NCBI GenBank assembly: GCA_023261345.1
Contig: JAHFPE010000043.1
Span: 1 to 6,758, forward strand
Source: Candidatus Woesearchaeota archaeon
Lineage (GTDB): Archaea > Nanobdellota > Nanobdellia > Woesearchaeales > ARS49
Reading direction: 5' to 3'
Length of the DNA: 6,758 nucleotides
This document shows, piece after piece, positions 1-5,677 of this stretch (its first letter is position 1; each line of letters opens with the position of its first letter). The translations under genes and the position numbers were made by a program. A model generated the notes under the pieces. The model was not told the origin of the DNA. It saw only the letters and a list, made by a program, of their open reading frames with translations, and ran no database searches.

Positions 1-30
1 TTCAAGATGATTCTTTCTTAATCCAGCCAT
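1..30 (-). CDS. Start of a gene running off the left edge (partial, unknown product)
   Basis: Reading leftward from an ATG at 30, ten codons stay open to the window edge and give MAGLRKNHLE, a plausible hydrophilic N-terminus. An in-frame TTG at 39 would add three residues (M-K-N); an in-frame TAG at 42-40 closes the frame above that. A TATA-like tract (minus-strand TTTTTATT, 60-68) is centred about 25 bp above the TTG and 34 bp above the ATG, so either a leaderless TTG start or an ATG start with a very short leader is possible. No convincing Shine-Dalgarno sequence is seen. Too little protein is visible to suggest a function. Confidence 0.3.
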   Translation of the reverse strand, partial: MAGLRKNHLE

Positions 31-59
31 ATTCTTCAACTAAACAAACTGGGAAGGGG

Positions 60-68
60 AATAAAAAG
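60..68 (-). promoter_or_regulatory. Candidate TATA box for the leftward partial gene
   Basis: Minus-strand TTTTTATT flanked by C-rich sequence, 25-34 bp above the possible starts at 39 and 30. The spacing resembles that of the better-supported TATA boxes elsewhere in the window, but the match is weak. Confidence 0.25.
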
Positions 69-77
69 GTATCGTCG

Positions 78-126
78 AACATTTGCAATTTCATTCTGCT
101 GCTAGATCATGCGCTTGGCGAATGTT
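78..126. repeat. Weak hairpin in the left intergenic region
   Basis: AACATTTGC (78-86) can pair with GCGAATGTT (118-126): nine base pairs including one G-T wobble around a 31-nt loop. It lies between the stop of the cysteine-rich frame (158) and the start of the leftward partial gene (30), so it could be a terminator-like structure or a protein-binding site. The AACATT/AATGTT core also occurs in the inverted repeats at the right end of the window. The stem is short enough to arise by chance. Confidence 0.2.
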
Positions 127-157
127 ATGCCACATACGTGCAGAGCACCTTGTAATT

Positions 158-628
158 TCAATTGTATGATGCATCAAGATTATTACATGAACAGTCAGGA
201 TCAAAACCGCTTTGTTCTATAGTGGAATAGTCGACTATTTTGTTTGCATCAGCTAAATCTTTGACTTGCTCTGCAGAAGCGCACGCTAGCGGTTGGCAGC
301 CTTTATTCTTTTTGCATAGTTCGGTCATTGCTTCTGCAGCATCATCATTTGGACATTTTCCATTAACCAGTTTTGTAATGTGCCAGATATGCATTGGATA
401 ACACGCACCAAGTCTTTTAACTGCGGGTAAATCTTGTTCCTTTATTCTCCTTGCAGGATCTGAATTGGGATCTTGACCGCTTATGTCAAATCCATTTGCT
501 CTGCATTCTTCTAGTCTGTGATCGTAATTGCTGGGAGTTAATGCAAGAGTGTATGGCGTTTCCGCACATTTAAATAAGTCATCCTTGATACACTTGGCAT
601 GAACGTCTTTGCAGATTTTCACTTGCAC
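158..628 (-). CDS. Cysteine-rich hypothetical protein, possibly a truncated gene
   Basis: An open frame of 156 codons with 11 cysteines (residues 6, 13, 21, 42, 75, 92, 105, 111, 116, 146 and 148), rich in Lys, Asp and Ala. I do not recognise the family. The cysteines would suit a disulfide-rich or metal-binding protein, but there is no signal peptide or membrane segment. The only upstream starts are GTG codons at 628 and 622, with no Shine-Dalgarno or TATA sequence above them; a stop at 640-638 closes the frame. Both lie inside the endonuclease Q coding sequence, and that gene's probable TATA box (569-577) lies inside this frame. Two divergent genes overlapping by 30 bp at their 5' ends would be unusual. 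The protein-like composition suggests real coding sequence, so the likeliest reading is the 3' remnant of a gene that lost its start when the endonuclease Q operon came to lie beside it. An intact gene with a wrong start is the alternative. Confidence 0.4.
   Translation of the reverse strand: MQVKICKDVHAKCIKDDLFKCAETPYTLALTPSNYDHRLEECRANGFDISGQDPNSDPARRIKEQDLPAVKRLGACYPMHIWHITKLVNGKCPNDDAAEAMTELCKKNKGCQPLACASAEQVKDLADANKIVDYSTIEQSGFDPDCSCNNLDASYN
569..577 (+). promoter_or_regulatory. TATA box of the endoQ-tgt-queA operon
   Basis: TTTAAATAA centred 26 bp upstream of the ATG at 599. Archaeal transcription usually begins 22-27 bp downstream of the TATA centre, so the transcript would begin at or within a few bases of the start codon (leaderless). 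No Shine-Dalgarno sequence precedes this ATG, which agrees. Confidence 0.55.
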
Positions 629-1915
629 AGCAGATTTTCAGCAGCATGCAGCAAGAACACTACACTTGCGTTACTTGCGAAGTACAGTAAAATGAAAGGT
701 TTAGGTGTCATTGGAACTTCTGATTGTCAACACCCAAAATGGTTTTTGGAAATCAAAAACGACCTTGAAGACACAGGAACTGGAATCTATACTAAAGATG
801 GTCAAAATTTTCTTTGCTCAACAGAAATATCACTCATCTATTCTCAAGGAGGACAGGGGCGAAGAATTCACAATCTTGTCTTGTTTCCTAGTAGAGACTG
901 CATTCCACAATTTCAAGAAGAACTTCTCAAACGAGGAAGAATAGATTATGATGGAAGACCAATATTCAAGATTCCTTGTCCAGAATTTGTGGATCTTGTT
1001 CGTGGAATTGACAAAGATAGTGAAGTGATTCCTGCACATGTGTGGACTCCATGGTTTAGCTTGTTTGGATCAAAATCAGGGTTTGATAGTGTTGAAGAAT
1101 GTTTCAATGATCGCGCGAAATTTATTCATTGTCTGGAAACTGGTTTAAGTAGCGATCCAATAATGAATTGGAGACTTTCAAGAAATGACAAGTATAATCT
1201 TGTCTCTTTCTCTGATGCTCACAGTCATTGGCCTTGGCGAATAGGACGAGAATGTACTGAACTTGAAATAAAGAATATGACATATGGCAATGTATTATCT
1301 GCGCTTCGAACCAATAAAATTGCGCGAACTATAGAGTTTTTCCCTGAAGAAGGAAAGTATCATGTGGATGGTCATCGAGCATGCGGGATTATTTTCACTC
1401 CAGAAGAATCAAAAAAGAACGAAGGTATCTGTCCCAAATGTTTGAAACCACTAACTATTGGTGTGCTCAATCGTGTGGAATCACTTGCGGATCGCTCCCA
1501 AGGAACTAAAGCACCAAACGCCAAACCATTTTTACATTTGCTACCTCTTGCTGAACTACTAGGGTTCACACTTGGTTTTCCCGTTGGTCACAAAAATGTT
1601 TGGGCAGCATACACAAAAATCGTTGATGCATTTGGAAATGAGATGAGTGCAGTTCTGGACGGCACACAAGAGCAACTCTTGAAGGTTGCGAGTGAAAAAA
1701 TAGTTCGTGTCATGCTGCAAAATAGAAACCAGACATTACAATTCAAGCCAGGATATGATGGAGTGTATGGTGTTCCAATTATTGAAGGTGTCGAAGTAAA
1801 GATCAAGCAAGATGAAGCAATGAATGATGCAAAAGAAATACGTGAGTTGAACTCTCAAAGGTCAATTCGATCAAAGCAAGTAACGCAAGCGCAAAAAAAC
1901 TTAGGAGATTTCTAG
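599..1915 (+). CDS. endoQ: Endonuclease Q (PHP-domain DNA repair endonuclease)
   Basis: EndoQ nicks DNA 5' of damaged bases (uracil, hypoxanthine, xanthine, AP sites), starting repair of deaminated DNA. The 438-residue protein begins at once with the PHP metal motif FHLHSRFS (His8, His10), so the ATG at 599 is the correct start. Further family blocks follow: GTSDCQHPKW (Asp42, His45), Glu76, His91, IPAHVWTPWFSLFGSKSGFD (His147), LETGLSSDP (Glu180), and FSDAHSHWPWRIGRE (Asp206, His208), which carries the conserved catalytic or metal residues. The C-terminal part has the EndoQ YHVDGHRACG segment and a zinc-ribbon-like set Cys262, Cys278, Cys281, then PGYDGVYGVP near 384-393. About 40 charged residues follow, giving a slightly longer C-terminus than I expect for the family. 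It is first in an operon: tgt begins 1 nt after its stop. Generic PHP phosphoesterase is less likely given the extended EndoQ-specific blocks. Confidence 0.9.
   Translation: MNVFADFHLHSRFSAACSKNTTLALLAKYSKMKGLGVIGTSDCQHPKWFLEIKNDLEDTGTGIYTKDGQNFLCSTEISLIYSQGGQGRRIHNLVLFPSRDCIPQFQEELLKRGRIDYDGRPIFKIPCPEFVDLVRGIDKDSEVIPAHVWTPWFSLFGSKSGFDSVEECFNDRAKFIHCLETGLSSDPIMNWRLSRNDKYNLVSFSDAHSHWPWRIGRECTELEIKNMTYGNVLSALRTNKIARTIEFFPEEGKYHVDGHRACGIIFTPEESKKNEGICPKCLKPLTIGVLNRVESLADRSQGTKAPNAKPFLHLLPLAELLGFTLGFPVGHKNVWAAYTKIVDAFGNEMSAVLDGTQEQLLKVASEKIVRVMLQNRNQTLQFKPGYDGVYGVPIIEGVEVKIKQDEAMNDAKEIRELNSQRSIRSKQVTQAQKNLGDF
1903..1907 (+). promoter_or_regulatory. Ribosome binding site of tgt
   Basis: AGGAG ends 9 nt before the tgt ATG and lies within the last codons of endoQ. 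It supports translation of tgt from the endoQ transcript, in contrast to the apparently leaderless first gene. Confidence 0.5.
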
Positions 1916-1916
1916 C

Positions 1917-3038
1917 ATGGCATCGTTTCGTTTTCGCATTAAAACTACCGTAGAAGGGTTAGCAGCACGAACTGGAATTATTAGCACACCACATGGAAAA
2001 ATTTTAACTCCTTGTTTTGTACCTTGTGCAACACAAGCAGCAGTAAAAGGACTAACTCCAGCGCAGGCAGAGGATACAGGCTCTCAAATCCTAATGGTTA
2101 ATACATATCACACGTTTTTACGACCGGGAATTGAAGTCATACGTAAATTTGGTGGACTGCACAAGTTTATGGGTTGGAATAAGCCAATAATGACGGATAG
2201 TGGAGGATTTCAAGTAATGAGTTTAGGAAAACAAGGACAAGCAACAGTACATGATGAACACACTATCTTTCATTCTGGACACAACAATTTGAAGCACACA
2301 TTCACACCAGAATTATCTATTCAATTGCAAGAAGTTCTTGGTGCAGACATCACATTTGCCTTTGACGAATGCACACCTCTTGATTTTTCACGAGCACAAA
2401 CAGAAGAATCATTGCTTCGCACGCATAGCTGGGCAGAACGTTCACTTGCTGCAAAAACCAGAAAAGATCAAGCACTTTATGGAATTGTGCAGGGAGGTCG
2501 TTTCAAAGAATTGAGAGAGAAAAGTGCAGAATTTATTGCAGCAAGAAAATTTCAAGGATTTGGAATTGGAAGTTTGTTTGGAGAACCAAAACGAGAATTT
2601 CGAGACGTGCTACGTTGGAGCATGTCGGGACTTCCTAAGGATAAACCCGTGCACTTGCTTGGAATTGGCGCTGTTGAAGACTTGTTCACTGGAGTTGCGG
2701 CAGGAGTTGATACGTTTGATTGCGTAACTCCCACTCGATATGGCAGATTAGGATACGTGCTTAGTTCTGCATGCGGCAATAAACAAAAATGGAGATACCG
2801 TATAACAAAACAAGGCTTTAAAGATGACACAAAACCTCTTGACAAAAATTGTGAATGTACAGTTTGCAAGATGTGGTCTCGCGCTTACATACATCACTTG
2901 TTTCGCGCAAATGAATTGCTCGCATACACCTTAACCAGTTATCATAATATTTATTTCTTGCATGAACTTATGCAGAACATGAGAGGTGCAATTGAATGTG
3001 GAACATTTTCGAAGTTGAGGAAACAATGGATGGGTTAG
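1917..3038 (+). CDS. tgt: Queuine/preQ1 tRNA-guanine transglycosylase, bacterial type
   Basis: Exchanges guanine-34 of GUN-anticodon tRNAs for the queuosine precursor preQ1. The 373-residue protein has the single-domain bacterial length and no PUA or other C-terminal domains of archaeosine TGT. Visible motifs: MTDSGGFQVMSL with the general base Asp94 (Asp102 in Zymomonas TGT), FAFDECTP (Asp150, Cys152) and VQGG (Gln192) in the base pocket, DTFDCVTPTRYGRLG with the nucleophile Asp268 (Asp280 in Zymomonas), and the zinc site Cys312, Cys314, Cys317 and His343 in CECTVCKMWSRAYIHHL...SYHN. The loop that is usually IGGLAVGE reads IGSLFGE (217-223), one residue shorter. The gene starts 1 nt after endoQ and overlaps queA, whose product acts next in the pathway. 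A DNA-modifying DpdA role is unlikely, because the tRNA-TGT zinc site is intact and queA is adjacent. Confidence 0.93.
   Translation: MASFRFRIKTTVEGLAARTGIISTPHGKILTPCFVPCATQAAVKGLTPAQAEDTGSQILMVNTYHTFLRPGIEVIRKFGGLHKFMGWNKPIMTDSGGFQVMSLGKQGQATVHDEHTIFHSGHNNLKHTFTPELSIQLQEVLGADITFAFDECTPLDFSRAQTEESLLRTHSWAERSLAAKTRKDQALYGIVQGGRFKELREKSAEFIAARKFQGFGIGSLFGEPKREFRDVLRWSMSGLPKDKPVHLLGIGAVEDLFTGVAAGVDTFDCVTPTRYGRLGYVLSSACGNKQKWRYRITKQGFKDDTKPLDKNCECTVCKMWSRAYIHHLFRANELLAYTLTSYHNIYFLHELMQNMRGAIECGTFSKLRKQWMG
3017..3020 (+). promoter_or_regulatory. Ribosome binding site favouring the inner queA start
   Basis: GAGG ends 5 nt before the ATG at 3026 and lies inside the end of tgt. A second possible site, GAGAGGTG (2981-2988), ends 7 nt before an in-frame ATG at 2996. 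The inner start is preferred because QueA proteins normally begin only a few residues before the FDY-like motif. Confidence 0.45.
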
Positions 3039-4015
3039 CACAGTTTGATTATTTGCTTAACGAATCACAAATTAGTCAGCACTTAACTCATCCACGAGAA
3101 ACGTGCAAATTACTTGTGGTGAATCGTCTTAGGAAAAGTTCGTTTGAAGATAGAATCTTTTCATGGCTAAATGAGATTATTCTACCGGGCGATGTGATTG
3201 TTGTCAATAATACCTCGGTGAGCAGAGCAAAACTCATTGGAAGAAAATCAACTGGAGGAAAAATTGAATTAACACTAATGCAGTGTACGGGCAATAAGGA
3301 ATACCTGTGTCGATTAAAAGGAGGAAGATTGCAAGAAGGAAACAAACTCATATTTAAAACAGGTTCCTGTGTTATTGCAAAGCGCGCGAACGATGTATTT
3401 ACAGTTGTATTTGACAAACTTCCTTCTAAGTCTGAATTTATTCTTCCAACTCCACCTTATGTTCGAGAGAAAATTCCAGAATCTGATTATCAAACAATTT
3501 TTTCTAAACAAGAGGGCTCTCTTGCTGCTCCAACCGCAGGCTTACATTTCTCTAAACAACTCGTGCGGCAGTTACGCAAGAAAGGAGCAATGTTTGCACA
3601 CGTGACACTTCACATTGGTTTTGGAACATTTTTGCCAGTACACGCTGCAAATGCAAGTCACGCGGAGCCTGAAATCATGGAAATAACTCGAGCTAATGCG
3701 AGAACGATCAACAACGCAACACGAATTATTGCAGTTGGAACAACGAGCGTTAAAGCACTTGAAACAGCAAGTAAAAACGGAGTTGTGTATCCTACGAAAG
3801 GAACGTCTACTATTTTCATCAAACCAGGGTATTGTTTTCAATCAAAAATTTATGCTATGATCACGAATTTTCACATGCCACGCTCAAGTCTACTAATGTT
3901 GACGTGCGCATTTGGAGGAACACAACTTGTGATGAACGCATACAACTATGCACTTGCACAAGGTTTCAAAGTTGGGAGTTTGGGCGATGCAATGCTATTG
4001 TTCAAAAAAGTTTAG
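3026..4015 (+). CDS. queA: S-adenosylmethionine:tRNA ribosyltransferase-isomerase
   Basis: Converts preQ1 at tRNA position 34 to epoxyqueuosine by transferring and isomerising the ribosyl group of SAM. From the ATG at 3026 the protein has 329 residues, near the short end of the family (E. coli 356). The N-terminal FDYLL (7-11) corresponds to the family's F-x-Y/F-x-LP. Other blocks: PGDVIVVNNTSVSRAKL (54-70), TGGKIEL (77-83), AAPTAGLHF (167-175), HVTLHIGFGTFLPV (192-205), VGTTSVKALE (237-246), IFIKPGY (263-269), TNFHMPRSSLLML (280-292), and GSLGDAML (317-324). The usual HxMHxE segment is altered to NASHAE (209-214), keeping the second His and the Glu. The gene overlaps the end of tgt by 13 bp, so the two are translationally coupled. 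An in-frame ATG at 2996, also with a fair ribosome site, would add ten residues. No epoxyqueuosine reductase gene is in the window. Confidence 0.93.
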   Translation: MDGLAQFDYLLNESQISQHLTHPRETCKLLVVNRLRKSSFEDRIFSWLNEIILPGDVIVVNNTSVSRAKLIGRKSTGGKIELTLMQCTGNKEYLCRLKGGRLQEGNKLIFKTGSCVIAKRANDVFTVVFDKLPSKSEFILPTPPYVREKIPESDYQTIFSKQEGSLAAPTAGLHFSKQLVRQLRKKGAMFAHVTLHIGFGTFLPVHAANASHAEPEIMEITRANARTINNATRIIAVGTTSVKALETASKNGVVYPTKGTSTIFIKPGYCFQSKIYAMITNFHMPRSSLLMLTCAFGGTQLVMNAYNYALAQGFKVGSLGDAMLLFKKV

Positions 4016-4044
4016 AAGCGTGATGTAATTTTTAGACTTCTAAA
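4011..4044. terminator. Inverted repeat between the convergent operons, possible terminator
   Basis: TTTAGAAG (4011-4018) and CTTCTAAA (4037-4044) form an 8-bp perfect stem with an 18-nt loop; the queA stop codon lies in the left arm. The loop contains a run of five Ts (4029-4033) that could act as the T-rich archaeal stop signal for the rightward operon. The leftward gene ends at 4048, so a structure serving both directions is possible. The stem is AT-rich and weak. Confidence 0.35.
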
Positions 4045-4047
4045 AGA

Positions 4048-5145
4048 TTAGTGTCTTATCTTCCACAAAGTCCATTTTTCAACAAGCCACTTCAGAAGCG
4101 CAGGAACTCGTCCGTACCACGAAATATTCTTCGATGTTAAAATTGCACGGTAATCTCCAAGTCCAATGAGCATCAACGTTTGCGCTGTTTTATAACGCAT
4201 CAAATTCTTGTGATAACCTAATTGTGTTAGAATATTGTGATAAATTACTTTTGCGTGCTCTTCGGCATTTTGTGCTGTTTTCTCCTCAGGAACTACAGCA
4301 AGATCTCCTCCACAGTATACCTGCGGGTGATTAATTAATTGAAGACATTCATTTACGAGAATTCCACGATCTGAAACTTCCAAAGAAAATTCTTTTCCAA
4401 ATAACGCTGAGTTTTCCTTTGTACTAATTCCAGCACACCACGCAATCACGCTTGCAGGATACGTGCTTCCATCTTCACAATGAATCAGATTCTTTTTGAT
4501 ATCCTTTACGCGTTTTCCAAACTGCAATATGCAACCCTTCTTTTCCAAGAATCTCGCGGCTTTGAGGGAAGTAGAATTCAAACCTCTGCACAAGAGTCTC
4601 TCGTTTGGTTCAAGAAGCACCACTTTTGAAGAGGTCTTAGTTGCAAGTTCTGCGGCAATTTCAACGCCAACAAATCCGCCACCTATGACCGCAATAGATT
4701 CGTAATTATTGTTCGATATTTTTTTTCCTAATTCACATGTTTGCGCTGAAGTTGTTGGAGTGAAAACGTGAAGCGACTTCGAATTATTTCTTGCGAATGA
4801 GGGAAGTGCAGGTGAAATTCCTGTGCAGCAAACTAGATAGTCATAAGAATAATTGTTTACTTTTGTGTTCACAAACCTGTCGTTGATTTCGGTTACAGAG
4901 GATTGTATTATTGAACAATTTGGAAGAATTGATTTGTATAATGTTCGACTAGAAAATTCCAATGAATTCTTTTTTGCAGTTAGTTGACGTGGAGAACCTG
5001 GAATGTAATCAAAATAATCTTTTTTGTCGATTAGTGCAACAGAGTCTTTGGGAAGAACCTTGCTTAGTTTCTTTGCGACACCAATACCACAAAATCCCCC
5101 ACCTAGAATAATCACACTGTAGTGCTGAGTTTTTTTAGGTATCAT
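4048..5145 (-). CDS. FAD-dependent NAD(P)H oxidoreductase, NDH-2/FSP1-like
   Basis: A two-dinucleotide-binding flavoprotein that probably passes electrons from NAD(P)H to a quinone or other acceptor. From the ATG at 5145 it has 365 residues. The FAD-binding Rossmann motif is VIILGGGFCGIG (11-22); YDYLVCCTG (101-109) is the second FAD strand; VIGGGFVGVEIAAEL (153-167) is the NAD(P)H-binding motif; and VYCGGDLA (276-283) is the C-terminal FAD motif. There is no CxxC redox disulfide, so thioredoxin reductase is excluded. The C-terminus (346-365, RVPALLKWLVEKWTLWKIRH) is an amphipathic aromatic and basic helix like the one that tethers NDH-2 enzymes to the membrane face. The frame extends to a TTG at 5211, overlapping the HIT2 gene by 59 bp, but that N-terminus is unlike the family. 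The ATG at 5145 lies 7 nt after the HIT2 stop and is preferred. It is third in the leftward operon. The electron acceptor cannot be told from sequence. Confidence 0.8.
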   Translation of the reverse strand: MIPKKTQHYSVIILGGGFCGIGVAKKLSKVLPKDSVALIDKKDYFDYIPGSPRQLTAKKNSLEFSSRTLYKSILPNCSIIQSSVTEINDRFVNTKVNNYSYDYLVCCTGISPALPSFARNNSKSLHVFTPTTSAQTCELGKKISNNNYESIAVIGGGFVGVEIAAELATKTSSKVVLLEPNERLLCRGLNSTSLKAARFLEKKGCILQFGKRVKDIKKNLIHCEDGSTYPASVIAWCAGISTKENSALFGKEFSLEVSDRGILVNECLQLINHPQVYCGGDLAVVPEEKTAQNAEEHAKVIYHNILTQLGYHKNLMRYKTAQTLMLIGLGDYRAILTSKNISWYGRVPALLKWLVEKWTLWKIRH

Positions 5146-5152
5146 TGTTTGG

Positions 5153-5677
5153 TTATGGAATTCTGCGTAAATGTCTAATACGCCAGTCAATCTCGCCTTG
5201 CTTTTGTTCAACTTTTTCAGCAGGTTTTAGTTCAATTGGTTTTGGTTTTTCTCTCTCAAACTGACCCATGTTCTTTGTTTCTTCTTTTAGTTTGAGTTCA
5301 ACTGTAGAGAATTCTTCTTCACCAATCTGTCGCGGTCTCCACAAGAATTGCATGCCATCATTTTCTTTTCTCGGAATTACGTGTAGCATTGCATGACTGT
5401 GCTGTTGGCCAGCAGCAAGCCCGTTTTGTACAATGAGATTTGATCCCTGCATACCAAGCCCATCAATAAGACACTTGCCAAGCTGATTGGCTTTTGTCCA
5501 TAATGCTCCAACAACATAATCTGGCAAGAGTTCAAGAAGTGCAGCATGTTGCCTCGGAAGAACAAGCATGTGCCCGGGAGCTGCTCCTTGCGGGTGTAAC
5601 AGAGCGATAACTTTTTCATCCTCATACACAACATTCATCTTGGCACTTATTGCAGTGCATATGTTACAATCAGCCAC
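5153..5677 (-). CDS. HIT-domain protein 2 lacking the catalytic histidine
   Basis: A 174-residue histidine-triad-fold protein. Such proteins are normally nucleotide hydrolases or transferases. CxxC (Cys4, Cys7), PRQH (His44) and His95 match the usual zinc site of the CxxC-type HIT family. The motif region is GQQHSHAMLHVIPR: the position of the nucleophilic middle His is Met97 (codon 5389-5387) between His95 and His99. After the HIT domain comes DGMQFLWRPRQ, then a Lys/Glu-rich tail (about 131-163) ending in DWRIRHLRRIP. The start is a GTG preceded by GGAGG with 5-nt spacing, both within the end of the HIT1 gene; the two genes overlap by 8 bp, implying coupled translation. It shares the altered motif with HIT1, so the two may form a heterodimer (inference). 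Predicted to bind nucleotide without normal HIT catalysis. Confidence 0.85.
   Translation of the reverse strand: MADCNICTAISAKMNVVYEDEKVIALLHPQGAAPGHMLVLPRQHAALLELLPDYVVGALWTKANQLGKCLIDGLGMQGSNLIVQNGLAAGQQHSHAMLHVIPRKENDGMQFLWRPRQIGEEEFSTVELKLKEETKNMGQFEREKPKPIELKPAEKVEQKQGEIDWRIRHLRRIP

Noticed and set aside
2552..2869. Minus-strand 105-codon frame inside tgt
   Set aside because: It is wholly antisense to the highly conserved catalytic part of tgt and has no promoter or ribosome site; a shadow frame.
1917..3038. TGT as a DpdA-type DNA deazaguanine transferase linked to EndoQ
   Set aside because: The tRNA-TGT zinc site, bacterial length and overlap with queA point to tRNA modification; no other DNA-modification gene is present.
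3088..3417. Minus-strand 109-codon frame inside queA
   Set aside because: Antisense to conserved queA blocks, with the composition of a shadow frame.
5146..5211. TTG start at 5211 for the oxidoreductase
   Set aside because: It would overlap HIT2 by 59 bp and add 22 residues unlike the family N-terminus; the ATG at 5145 sits just ahead of the FAD motif.
5377..5634. Minus-strand 85-codon frame inside HIT2 in another phase
   Set aside because: It overlaps the conserved HIT domain, which is in the correct frame with a good ribosome site.
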